From: CAYLNH01 sp964384625
GTDB lineage: Bacteria; Verrucomicrobiota; Lentisphaeria; JABSQK01
Direction: 5' to 3'
Assembly (NCBI GenBank): GCA_964384625.1
Contig: CAYLNH010000026.1
Span: 1 to 42,973, forward strand
DNA length: 42,973 bases
Part shown: in pieces, positions 16,255 through 24,752 of the stretch
How the letters are laid out: every line of letters starts with the position of its first letter
How positions within the stretch are numbered: position 1 is the first letter of the stretch
Translations under genes and position numbers: made by a program
The notes under the pieces: generated by a model
The model's input: only the letters and a program-made list of their open reading frames with translations
Database searches by the model: none
Told to the model about the DNA's origin: nothing

Positions 16255-16450
16255 CCGCGAAAGCTCCCCTGGCCCTGCCGGGGGAGCGTCAGCCTGCCCG
16301 CCAGTTTCGCTGCGGCGAAAGCTCCCCTGGCTCTGCCTGGGGTTTCTTTCCGGAGCGGCGGTGGGGCCGGCTGAACTGAAGGGGCTGTAGACACCCCCCA
16401 GGCAGAGCTTGGGGTTTCTTTCCGGAGCGGTGGTGGGGCCGACTGAACTG
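16255..16450 (+). repeat. Two-hairpin repeat (family 1), tandem copies
   Basis: Between the convergent Nudix and HAD genes, two related units lie in tandem. The segment beginning TGGGGTTTCTTTCCGGAG and ending in CTGAACTG occurs at about 16337-16378 and again at about 16410-16450. Hairpin 1 of the second unit is CCCCAGGC-AGA-GCTTGGGG (16396-16414), with one G-U pair. A third, partial unit, GCGAAAGCTCCCCTGG, is at about 16257 and repeats at about 16315. The copy ends five bases before the HAD stop. Confidence 0.8.
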
Positions 16451-16454
16451 CAAG

Positions 16455-17240
16455 TCAGGAAAGCGTATCGAGGACGGCGGGCAATTCGTCGAGTGACGCG
16501 ATGGCGGCGTCCGGCACGACATCGCCGGGGTGTTCACCGTCGCGATTCAGCCAGACGGCGAAGATGCCGACGGCCTGGGCGCCGGGGATATCGCTGTGCA
16601 GACTGTTGCCGACAACCAGTGCTTCGCCGGCAGTGACGCCGACCTTCTCGAGCGCGGTTTCGAAGTACGCCGGGTGCGGTTTGCGCACCCCGATCTCCCC
16701 GGAGATCACCACGGTCGGGAACCAGCCGTCCAACTCGGCGCCGGTCAGTTTCAGCCGCTGCAGGTCGCCGGCGCCGTTGCTGACCAACGCCAGCGCGTAG
16801 TGCGCCGCGGCCCACTCGAGACACGGCAGGGCATCGTCAAACAGCACGTTGTAAGTCCGCCGGATCTCGGGGAAGTTCTCGGCCATCTCGCGGGCGAGCG
16901 CGTCATCCGCCACGTCGAAGGCGGCGAGGCCATTGCGCCAGGACTGGAAGCGGTACTCCGGCGCCCATTCCCGCAGGCGTGCGGCGTCCGGGTCAGCCGC
17001 AGTGAACGGCGACCACAGCCCCTCCCAACTGCTGATGGCGGTCCGCTTGGCGTAGGGGTGCATCGGGCTGGCGTACCAGAGCTTGCGGCATTCCTGTTTG
17101 ACGGCGGCGGACAATGCCGCCGGCTCAATACCGTAGCGTTCCTGCGCCGGCGCCGCGGCGTCCATGCGCGCGGCATGCGCGGCCGGCACTTCCCAGACCA
17201 GGGTATCGTCGAGATCGAATAGGAGGGCTTTGATCGTCAT
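16455..17240 (-). CDS. HAD-superfamily phosphatase (subfamily IA)
   Basis: 261-residue cytoplasmic hydrolase of the phosphoglycolate-phosphatase-like group. Motif I is DLDDTL at about residues 9-14 with the nucleophile and acid Asp pair. A helical cap follows. Motif II is SNG, motif III KPHPAYF and motif IV VGNSLHSDIPGA. Substrate cannot be told from sequence. Members act on small phosphorylated metabolites or nucleotides. ATG 17240 has no strong ribosome site. Converges with the Nudix gene, with the family 1 repeat between their ends. Confidence 0.87.
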   Translation of the reverse strand: MTIKALLFDLDDTLVWEVPAAHAARMDAAAPAQERYGIEPAALSAAVKQECRKLWYASPMHPYAKRTAISSWEGLWSPFTAADPDAARLREWAPEYRFQSWRNGLAAFDVADDALAREMAENFPEIRRTYNVLFDDALPCLEWAAAHYALALVSNGAGDLQRLKLTGAELDGWFPTVVISGEIGVRKPHPAYFETALEKVGVTAGEALVVGNSLHSDIPGAQAVGIFAVWLNRDGEHPGDVVPDAAIASLDELPAVLDTLS

Positions 17241-17325
17241 TTGCCGGCGTGGTGATTTGCTGCTGACCGCCGCAGTTGCGGCGCCGGCGCGGCGTTCTTC
17301 CGGCCTGCTTTCCGTACAACACTCT

Positions 17326-17354
17326 TTGGTCCAGCAGCGGTTTCATTCTACAAT
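17326..17354 (+). promoter_or_regulatory. Putative promoter for the membrane-protein pair at 17460
   Basis: TTGGTC (17326-17331) and TACAAT (17349-17354) are 17 bases apart. A second TACAAT follows at 17364. It lies about 100 bases before the GTG start, in a locally AT-rich stretch. Confidence 0.45.
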
Positions 17355-17459
17355 GAAAAAGCGTACAATATGGATGTTGTCGCGGCTTGCCATCGATCGA
17401 CCGAAAAAAGTACGGCGATGGCGACGGATGTAAGGTTCACCCCGAAAGGAGAAGCAAAC

Positions 17460-18821
17460 GTGAAGCTCGGCAAGAAGACGAAAACAGCTTTCGCAAGCAT
17501 CGCCGCCCTGATTGTCCTGGCAATCCTGGTCCACTCCGTTCTGGTCTGGCGCAGCAGCAGCGCCTTACGCGCCGTCCGGGCCGAGATCCAGGCCGCCGGC
17601 CTGCCGATGACCGCCGACGAGATCATCCCCAAGGAGATCCCGGACGCTGAAAACGCGGCCCGCGAGCTGGACCAGGCCTTTGTCATCATGACCTCGAAGA
17701 ACGGCAAGGTCTATGCCGCCGGCAAGGAAGGAGGCGACAGTAACGCGTCGATCCAGCGCATCGCGGACCTGGAGGCGAAGTCCGAACCGTTGACCGCAGA
17801 AGAGCAGGAGGAGTTCAAAACACTGATGGCCGGCGAGGATGTGGTCGCCGCCTTGAAACACATTCGCGCCGCGACAACGAAACCGGACGGCTGCTTTGAC
17901 GTCGACTACGCCGCCGGCCCCGGCACACTTCTACCGCACTTGATGCATGTCCGTGATGCGGTCCGCCTGCTCTGCTGCAGCGCCCGACTGCGTCATGCCG
18001 ACGGCGATACGGCGGGCGCCCTGGATGATCTCGAAGCCGGTTTCCATATTGAGCGCATCCTGCAGAAGGACCCGATCCTGATCATGCAGCTGCTTCGCGT
18101 TGCCTGTCGCCGCATGCTGCACCGGGAGATTCGCCGGCTGAGCAGTTCCGCCAGCTTCACCGCCGCCGACTGGGGCCGGATCGAACAGGCCGTTGGCAAG
18201 TCGGACCTGCGGGACGCCATGATTCTGGCCATGGACGGTGAACGCCTGTTCTTCGGTGAATGGTTCTGGCGCGGTATCGACAGCGGCGAAATGGATGGCA
18301 ACGACTTCATCGCACTGCACGGCGCCGGCGGTACGGGCGACAGGGTCGGGTACGGCCTCTACGCCTCGTACCTGTTCAAGCCACTCCGGCAAGCCGACCA
18401 TGCCGCGTATCTGCGACAGATGCTCAGGACGCGCAAAGCCATGGCCGGAGAGACCGAGTGGCCGACCGACGAAGACTTCCAGAACGACGTCCCGAAGTAC
18501 TGCGTCATGACCCGTCTGATGGCTCCCGCGTTGGGTCCCCGGCTGCTGGAGAACGGCCGCAGCGATCGTCGGGTGCAGGTTACCGGCATGGCCTTGCACC
18601 GCTACAAGCTGAAACACGGCGCCTTCCCCGAATCCCTCGACAAGCTGGTCCCGGAGTTCCTGCCGCAGATCGAAAATGACTTCTGGTCCGGCAAGCCGCT
18701 GATTTACCAACCGCAGGACAACGGCTTCCTGCTCTACAGCATCGGCGACAACAAGACCGACGACGGCGGCAAGGGTCCGCACGACGATATTGTCTGGCGT
18801 CACCCGGCGAAGCAGCCATAA
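17460..18821 (+). CDS. Membrane-anchored protein, function unknown (pseudopilin-like C-terminus)
   Basis: 453 residues. One N-terminal membrane span (about 11-30) anchors a large, probably periplasmic, helical domain. The end of the protein, with HRYKLKHGAFPESLDKLVP, YQPQDNGFLLYSIGDN and KTDDGG, matches the C-terminal pattern common in PVC-group proteins that resembles the tail of type II secretion pseudopilin GspG. No enzyme motif is visible. GTG 17460 was chosen over the upstream in-frame start because AGGAG sits eight bases before it. The next gene begins six bases after the stop, so the two are probably co-transcribed. Confidence 0.75.
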   Translation: MKLGKKTKTAFASIAALIVLAILVHSVLVWRSSSALRAVRAEIQAAGLPMTADEIIPKEIPDAENAARELDQAFVIMTSKNGKVYAAGKEGGDSNASIQRIADLEAKSEPLTAEEQEEFKTLMAGEDVVAALKHIRAATTKPDGCFDVDYAAGPGTLLPHLMHVRDAVRLLCCSARLRHADGDTAGALDDLEAGFHIERILQKDPILIMQLLRVACRRMLHREIRRLSSSASFTAADWGRIEQAVGKSDLRDAMILAMDGERLFFGEWFWRGIDSGEMDGNDFIALHGAGGTGDRVGYGLYASYLFKPLRQADHAAYLRQMLRTRKAMAGETEWPTDEDFQNDVPKYCVMTRLMAPALGPRLLENGRSDRRVQVTGMALHRYKLKHGAFPESLDKLVPEFLPQIENDFWSGKPLIYQPQDNGFLLYSIGDNKTDDGGKGPHDDIVWRHPAKQP

Positions 18822-18827
18822 ATCGCA

Positions 18828-19454
18828 ATGCAGTTTCTCAGTCGGGTAGACTATAAATTCGCGGCGGACCTCGAGGAACTGAAGCCGGACTATCTGCGAG
18901 CGTTCAACACGTACAAAGGCACTGCCGTGCCGTGGATCACGATGTTGATCGGCGCAGGCTTCATGCTCGGCCTGCTTGGTACATTCTCGGCGGAGAACGG
19001 GGTTTTCGCCGACTCCCCAAAGTGGGCCATGGCCATCACCTGCCTGGTTCTTGCCCTTGCCGGTCTGGTCATCTTCATCTTCGGCGTCGGCCTGCTCTCC
19101 AGCGAAACGGAACTTGTCGTCGATGCCGACCATGTCCGGCTGACCACCACGCTTTTCTGGACGCGCAAGATCCGCGAGGTACCGCGCCGGAAACTGACGC
19201 ACTGTGCCTGCGGCACGCTGTCGCACGAGGGACGGCACCGGCACATGCACCTGGTGCTGTATTTCACTGACGGCCTCGAGCCGGCCAGCGTGTTCTCGGT
19301 CGGCTATGAAGCCGGGCTGGTCGACGGCCGAAAGAACTACGAGCGCGCCCGGGACGAGATTCTCGCGGTGGCTGACGACATGGCGGCCAAGCTCGGCATC
19401 GCCCACCGCAGCGAGTTGAAGGAGGCCGAATTGCCTTCCTTCCCGGGCGGGTAG
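18828..19454 (+). CDS. Two-span membrane protein of unknown function
   Basis: 208 residues with two hydrophobic segments at about 33-53 and 66-90. A C-terminal soluble region of about 115 residues follows, predicted to be beta-rich at first (ETELVVDADHVRLTTTLFW) and helical at the end. The layout resembles small PH-like or bPH membrane proteins, but I cannot assign it. It starts six bases after the preceding membrane-anchored gene and probably shares its transcript and perhaps its function. Confidence 0.7.
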   Translation: MQFLSRVDYKFAADLEELKPDYLRAFNTYKGTAVPWITMLIGAGFMLGLLGTFSAENGVFADSPKWAMAITCLVLALAGLVIFIFGVGLLSSETELVVDADHVRLTTTLFWTRKIREVPRRKLTHCACGTLSHEGRHRHMHLVLYFTDGLEPASVFSVGYEAGLVDGRKNYERARDEILAVADDMAAKLGIAHRSELKEAELPSFPGG

Positions 19455-19535
19455 GCGACTGGCCTTTCGGAGCGTCGATGGTATGGTAGCATCAAGTGCG
19501 AGGCAAGGGGATGTAACCGAGAGGAATTGACCTGC

Positions 19536-20939
19536 ATGATTACCATCTGTTTCCTGGGCGCCGCCCGCAACGTCACCGGTTCCCGCTTCCTGGTTCAGAC
19601 CCAGAAAGCCAAGGTCCTGATCGAATGCGGCCTCTACCAGGAACGCGACTACCAGGATCGCAACTGGGATCGCTTTGACGTCGACCCGTCAACCATCGAT
19701 GCCGTCCTGCTGACGCACGGGCATCTGGACCATTGCGGGCTGCTGCCGAAGCTCGCGGCCGAAGGCTTCAACGGCCCGATCTACTGCACCAGCGCCACGG
19801 CCGGGATCGTCCCGATCGTGCTGACCGATTCCGCCAATCTCCAGGAAGAAGACGCGCGCTACAAAGAGAAACGCATGCGTGAGGAAGGCCGCGAACCGAA
19901 GTACCCGATCCGGCCGCTGTACACCCGGGAAGACGTCCAGGGCATGCTCGACTACTTCTCGCCCGTCGAGCTTGATACCGATATTCCGGTAGCCGACGGA
20001 TTCACCGCGGTCTTCAAAGACGCCGGTCACATCCTGGGATCGGCGTCGATCCGGTTAACCGTGAATGACGGCGAAAAAGAACGCAGTATTGTCTTTTCAG
20101 GGGATGTCGGCCGGTGGGACCGCCCGATCCTCAACGACCCCGAGCAGTTCGAGGCGACCGACTACCTGGTCATGGAATCGACCTACGGCGATCGCGACCA
20201 CGACAGCTCGGAGAACGTCCAGAAGGAATTGGAAAAGCTGATCAAGGACGCCTGCGACCGCGGCGGCAACATCCTGATTCCTGCCTTCGCGATCGAACGC
20301 TCCCAGGAGATCCTCTACCGGCTCAATCTGCTGTTCCGCGAGAAACGCATCCCGCCGCTGACAACGTTCCTCGACAGCCCGATGGCGGTCAAGGTCACGC
20401 AGGTGTTCAAGAAGCACAAGGAATTGTATGACCAAGACATGCGGGAGCTGATGGAAGACGGCACCTCGCCATTCAGTTTCAACGGTCTGAAGCTGGTGCG
20501 CGGCCGCAAGGACTCGATGGCGATCAACCGCATCCGCGGCTGTGCGATTATCATCGCCGGTTCGGGCATGTGCACAGGCGGCCGTATCAAGCACCACCTG
20601 GTTCACAACATCGAGCGCCCGGAAGCAACGATCCTGTTTGTCGGCTACCAGGCCTCCGGCACGCTGGGACGCCGCATTGTCGAAGGCGAGAAACGCGTTC
20701 GCATTCTCGGCCAGGAGCGCCCTGTCCGGGCCAAGGTTGTTCAGCTTCACGGTTTTTCCGGCCACGCCGACCGCAACGAACTGGTACGCTGGGTAGAGGA
20801 ATTCAAGCAGCCGCCGAAGAAGGTCTTCATCATCCACGGCGGCTCGAATGTGACGCGGAAGTTCGCGGAGTTCCTCCACGAGAAGACGGGTTTGACGGCC
20901 CATGTCCCCGGCTACCGCGACAGCGTGGAACTGGAGTAG
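19536..20939 (+). CDS. Beta-CASP metallo-beta-lactamase RNase-like protein
   Basis: 467-residue MBL-fold protein with a beta-CASP domain, related to CPSF73 and to bacterial exoribonuclease-type proteins. The zinc signature HGHLDH (61-66) is followed by GHILGSA and FSGDVGR. The beta-CASP motifs ESTYGDR, GSGMCTGGRI and LHGFSGHAD are present, as is the C-terminal HG. There is no KH domain and no signal peptide. Expected role is RNA processing or decay in the cytoplasm. ATG 19536 is preferred over an in-frame TTG at 19527, with GAGAGGAA upstream. Confidence 0.92.
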   Translation: MITICFLGAARNVTGSRFLVQTQKAKVLIECGLYQERDYQDRNWDRFDVDPSTIDAVLLTHGHLDHCGLLPKLAAEGFNGPIYCTSATAGIVPIVLTDSANLQEEDARYKEKRMREEGREPKYPIRPLYTREDVQGMLDYFSPVELDTDIPVADGFTAVFKDAGHILGSASIRLTVNDGEKERSIVFSGDVGRWDRPILNDPEQFEATDYLVMESTYGDRDHDSSENVQKELEKLIKDACDRGGNILIPAFAIERSQEILYRLNLLFREKRIPPLTTFLDSPMAVKVTQVFKKHKELYDQDMRELMEDGTSPFSFNGLKLVRGRKDSMAINRIRGCAIIIAGSGMCTGGRIKHHLVHNIERPEATILFVGYQASGTLGRRIVEGEKRVRILGQERPVRAKVVQLHGFSGHADRNELVRWVEEFKQPPKKVFIIHGGSNVTRKFAEFLHEKTGLTAHVPGYRDSVELE

Positions 20940-21002
20940 CCGCACGTTCCGCATAGTGATCTTGCCCACCTGCCGCCCGCCGCGGCAGGACGGCGTGGTA
21001 GA

Positions 21003-21163
21003 CAGCTGCACCCGGCGCGAAGCGGGTGCGGGATCGCGTCCCTGCTCTCCGCGAAGAAGCCCCAAGCGCGGCTTGGGGAGTGTCTACACCACCTTCAGTT
21101 CAGTTCACCCAACCACTCCGCGAAGAAGCCCCAAGCCAAGCTTGGGAGCTTTTCGCGGCGGGT
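21003..21163 (-). repeat. Two-hairpin repeat (family 1), minus orientation
   Basis: Read on the minus strand, two units follow each other. Hairpins of the CCCCAAGC/GCTTGGGG type are at 21130-21146 and 21060-21078. Hairpin 2 is GCACCC...GGGTGC at 21008-21029. The segment from GAACTGAAG through TGTAGACACTCCCCAA to CTTCTTCGCGGAG parallels the copy at 12929 closely. It fills the convergent gap between the beta-CASP gene and the small AraC-type gene. Confidence 0.85.
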
Positions 21164-21167
21164 ACAG

Positions 21168-21380
21168 CTACTTCTGGCGGCGGAACCGCTTGATCGCCGC
21201 CCGCGGGCTGAGGCCGAAGGCCGTGCGGAAGCGGCTGGACAAATGGGCGGTGTGCGCGAAGCCGGCTTCGAACGCGATCTCCTTGCCCGACAGGCGGCTG
21301 TTGGCGATCAGCTCCATGGCCAATGCCAGGCGCCGCCACTGCCGGTAGCGCCCGACGCTCCGGACTTTCGTGGGGAACAT
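21168..21380 (-). CDS. Small AraC-type helix-turn-helix protein
   Basis: 70 residues that cover only the second half of an AraC/XylS DNA-binding domain. There is a linker helix (YRQWRRLALAMELIANSRLS), then the second helix-turn-helix and signature, EIAFEAGFAHTAHLSSRFRTAFGLSPRAAI. The first HTH and any ligand-binding domain are missing, and no other frame upstream encodes them. The start codon overlaps the RND stop as TAATG, with GAGG about eight bases before it, which favours real, coupled translation. It could be a degraded regulator or a one-HTH DNA-binding protein tied to expression of the transporter. Confidence 0.6.
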   Translation of the reverse strand: MFPTKVRSVGRYRQWRRLALAMELIANSRLSGKEIAFEAGFAHTAHLSSRFRTAFGLSPRAAIKRFRRQK

Positions 21381-24300
21381 TAATCGTCCTCGCGGTCTCC
21401 GCCTTCGACGTCCTCACGCGTCGGCCAGGTGCCCCGGCAGGCGAGGCGCCAGAGGCGGCGGCAATCATTCAGGGCCCCCATCAGGCAAGGCATGAGGATC
21501 AGCGTCGCGGTGGATGCGAAGGCCACGCCAAAGGCCAGCGCCAGCGCCATCGGGATCAGGATCTGCGCCTGGAAGCTCTTCTCCAGGATCATCGGGAAGA
21601 GGCCGGCAACCGTGGTCAGACTGGTCAGGATGATCGCGCGGAACCGGCGTTTACCGCCTTCGCGCAAGGCCGCCATCACCGGCATACCGGCTTTCATCCG
21701 ATCGTTCACCGCGACGATCAGCACGATCGAGTCGTTGACCACGACGCCGGTCAACGCGATCATGCCGAAGAACGTCATGATCGACAGCGGCATCGGCCCG
21801 ATCAGTTGATCGTAGATCATATGGCCGAACACCGCCCCCAGCAGCCCGAACGGAATGGTGAGCATGATGATGGCCGGCTGCAGGTAGGAGCGGAAGATCG
21901 TCGCCATAATCAGGAAGATCATCGCCAGCGCGAACATGAACCCTATTTGGATCGACCGAATGGAGTCCTCCTGATCCTGCGACCGCGGCCCGAGCCGCAG
22001 GGCGACCTGGTGCCGGCGTTCGAGGCCGGCGCGGAATTCGCCCAGGAGGTCCTTGAGGATTTTGCCGCTGCTGACCTCCTGCGATACTTCCGCGGTCACA
22101 CGGATGAGCCGTCGGCCCTCTTCCCGACGGACGCTGGCGAGCCCGGGGGCTTTGTCGATCTCGGCGACCAGGCCGAGCGGGACCTCGCGGCCGTCCGCAG
22201 TCTTGATGCGCAGCCGGTCCAGCTGCCGTTCCGTGCGGCGCTCGCGACCGGGGTACCGCACCATGATCTTCACTTCGTCGGCGCCGCGCTGCACACGTGC
22301 GACCTCGTCACCGTAGAACCCCTGTCGGAGTTGTGCGGCAACGTCCTGCAGCGCAATACCGAGGGGTCGGGCTTCATCCTTGAGCCGGACGCGCAGTTCA
22401 CGTTTGCCGGGGCGATGGGTGGACTGGATGTCATAGACGCCGGTAAAGGTCTCCAGGTGGTCCACGAGTTCGTTCAGCGCCTGTTCCAGGGCTTTGCCGT
22501 CGCGGCCGAGGAGATCGAGTTCGATGCTGCTGCCCGGCGGTCCCGCGCCGATGCGCTGGACCTTGAGCGAGGTCGCACCGGGAATGGTGCCGATGTTCCG
22601 GCGCCACGTCTGTTCGATGTCGCGGAAGTGGATGCCGCGTTCTTCCGCCGGCATGAGTTCGACAAACACCTGGGACAGATGATCGGCCGACGTGGTGCCG
22701 CCCAGTTCGTTGATCTGTGAACCGATCAGCGTCACGATGCCGGTCGCCAGATCATCGCCGGTCGGCGGCCGTTCCTGAATCTCATTGCGGAGCTTCTTGC
22801 TGATCCCTTCCAGAAAGCCGACGTCGCGGTTCTGGAGTTGCGGTTCGTACTCCTTTGCGGTTTCCTCCCAGGCAGCGAGGACATGACGGGCTGCAGCTTG
22901 CGTTTTCTCCACCGGCGTGCCGTTCGGCATCTCGATCATCACCTGCAGAAAGTCCCCATCCGCTTCCGGCATGAACCGATACGGGATCACATCGCCGCGA
23001 ACCATGCCGAGGGTGATCAGCAGGATGGCCACGGCAACCGCGATGGTGACGTACCGCCAGCGCAACACACGGTCCATCAGCGGGCCGTAGAAGCGGTCCG
23101 CGATCGTCGTCAGCACGGTTCCCGAGAACCGCCGGATCCGCAGGGGGACGCGGAGGATTGCATATTTGGTCAGATTCCCGGTATGCGGTTTGGGCAGATG
23201 CCGCAGGTGCACCGGCAGGATAAGCAGCGCCTCGAACAGGGAAACCGTTAACGCCGCCACCACCGGACCGGGCAGGACACCGATGAATTTGCCCATGATC
23301 CCGGAGATGAAGAACAACGGCACGAACGCCACGATCGTTGTCGTCACCGCCGCGACGACCGACCAGAAGACCTCGCGAACGCCGTTGACTGCGGAGTCGA
23401 ATTGCCCTTCCCCGTTTTCGCGTTGGGCGTAGATGGCCTCGCCTACGACGATGGCGTCATCGACAATGATCCCCAGGACCATGATCAGGCCGAACAGACT
23501 GATCATATTCAGCGACTGCCCGGTCCAGTACATCAGCAGCAGGGCGCCGGCGAGCGAGATCGGGATCCCCATGGTGACCCAGAAACTCATGCGCAGATCG
23601 AGGAAGAGCCAGAGGCAGCAGAAGACGAGGAACAGCCCGATCGTCCCGTTGCGGGCGAGCAGATCGATACGGTCCTGGATCAAACGCGACACATCGAAGA
23701 ACGTCGAAAGCTCTACCGTCGGCGGCAAGGTCCGGCGTTTGCTCTCCGCGTACTTGCGCACGGCCTTGGCAATCCGGATCGCATCCTCCTCGTCGGTATT
23801 CAGGATCTGCAGGCGCACGGCCGGCTTGCCGTTGAACCACGCCGCAGATTGGTCGTCCGGATCGAAGGTATCGCGGATCTCGGCGATATCCCGCAGGCGC
23901 CGAACCGTGCCGTCGGGATGGCTGAGCACCACGAGATCCTCGAACTCGGTGGCGTGATAGCGGCGGCCGAGGATACGGATTTTCAAGTCTTCGGCATCCG
24001 TCTGCAGCGAACCGCCCGGCAGGTTCAACGTGCTGCGGGCCACTACCCGGCTCACCTGGCTGAACTGCAGATTGTACTGGCGCAGTTTCTCCTCGCTGAT
24101 CTCGATCGACACCTGGTACTCACGAATGCCGGACAACTGCACCATGCTGATGTCCGGCATGGCGACCAGGTCGTCCTTGATCTCCTGCGCCAGCTCCTTA
24201 AGCTGGCGTTCGGGGACCTCGCCCCAGATCACCAGGTTGATGGACTCGCGGTTGAACTTGACGTCCCGCACCACCGGACGTTCGGCCTCCTCAGGGAACG

Positions 24301-24661
24301 TCAGGATCGCGTCGACGTTGGTCTTGACCTCGTCCTTGACGTCAGACAGATCCCCGCCTTCCTCGACTTCGATAATCGCCATCCCCATGCCCTCGGCGGC
24401 GATGGTATAGCTTCGCTTGACATCGCCGATCCCTTCCAGAGCATCCTCCAGCGGCCGGGAGATGCCTTCCTCCACCTCCTCCGGGTCCGCCCCCGGATAC
24501 GGCACCATCACCTGGATGATGTCCAGCTCGAAGTCCGGAAAGCTTTCGCGCACCATGCTCATCGCGCCGAAGACGCCGCCGCCCAGAAAGACCAACATCA
24601 GGATATTGGCAAAGACCGGGTTGTGCAGCAACAGACGTATGATGGATTGACGTTTGCTCAT
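21380..24661 (-). CDS. RND-family efflux transporter (AcrB/HAE-like)
   Basis: 1093-residue proton-driven inner-membrane transporter. It has an N-terminal membrane helix followed by the porter motif FPDFELDIIQVMVPYPGADP. The fourth membrane helix has the Asp pair (GIIVDDAIVV) needed for proton coupling. The matching helix in the second half reads VVVNDSIVLIV, with Asn where AcrB has Lys940. The usual membrane-fusion and outer-membrane partners are not adjacent, so it may use partners encoded elsewhere. The ATG lacks a clear ribosome site. A GC hairpin lies 11-30 bases upstream. Its stop overlaps the small AraC-type gene. Confidence 0.93.
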   Translation of the reverse strand: MSKRQSIIRLLLHNPVFANILMLVFLGGGVFGAMSMVRESFPDFELDIIQVMVPYPGADPEEVEEGISRPLEDALEGIGDVKRSYTIAAEGMGMAIIEVEEGGDLSDVKDEVKTNVDAILTFPEEAERPVVRDVKFNRESINLVIWGEVPERQLKELAQEIKDDLVAMPDISMVQLSGIREYQVSIEISEEKLRQYNLQFSQVSRVVARSTLNLPGGSLQTDAEDLKIRILGRRYHATEFEDLVVLSHPDGTVRRLRDIAEIRDTFDPDDQSAAWFNGKPAVRLQILNTDEEDAIRIAKAVRKYAESKRRTLPPTVELSTFFDVSRLIQDRIDLLARNGTIGLFLVFCCLWLFLDLRMSFWVTMGIPISLAGALLLMYWTGQSLNMISLFGLIMVLGIIVDDAIVVGEAIYAQRENGEGQFDSAVNGVREVFWSVVAAVTTTIVAFVPLFFISGIMGKFIGVLPGPVVAALTVSLFEALLILPVHLRHLPKPHTGNLTKYAILRVPLRIRRFSGTVLTTIADRFYGPLMDRVLRWRYVTIAVAVAILLITLGMVRGDVIPYRFMPEADGDFLQVMIEMPNGTPVEKTQAAARHVLAAWEETAKEYEPQLQNRDVGFLEGISKKLRNEIQERPPTGDDLATGIVTLIGSQINELGGTTSADHLSQVFVELMPAEERGIHFRDIEQTWRRNIGTIPGATSLKVQRIGAGPPGSSIELDLLGRDGKALEQALNELVDHLETFTGVYDIQSTHRPGKRELRVRLKDEARPLGIALQDVAAQLRQGFYGDEVARVQRGADEVKIMVRYPGRERRTERQLDRLRIKTADGREVPLGLVAEIDKAPGLASVRREEGRRLIRVTAEVSQEVSSGKILKDLLGEFRAGLERRHQVALRLGPRSQDQEDSIRSIQIGFMFALAMIFLIMATIFRSYLQPAIIMLTIPFGLLGAVFGHMIYDQLIGPMPLSIMTFFGMIALTGVVVNDSIVLIVAVNDRMKAGMPVMAALREGGKRRFRAIILTSLTTVAGLFPMILEKSFQAQILIPMALALAFGVAFASTATLILMPCLMGALNDCRRLWRLACRGTWPTREDVEGGDREDD

Positions 24662-24671
24662 TGCATTCGCA

Positions 24672-24691
24672 CCCCGCCCGCGGGGGCGGGG
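24672..24691. terminator. GC-rich hairpin between the zinc-ribbon and RND genes
   Basis: CCCCGCCC-GCGG-GGGCGGGG is a perfect 8-bp stem with a 4-base loop, 11 bases from the RND start codon. No uridine run follows. It might end the upstream transcript, shield the RND ribosome site, or be incidental. Confidence 0.4.
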
Positions 24692-24752
24692 AGTTCAGGT
24701 AGCCGACTCGCCGTAAACCTAATCCCGGAAACCCAATCGTAAACCACCGAAG

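Noticed and set aside
22838..24742. Plus-strand frames across the RND transporter
   Set aside because: Shadows of a full-length, clearly recognised transporter on the minus strand.
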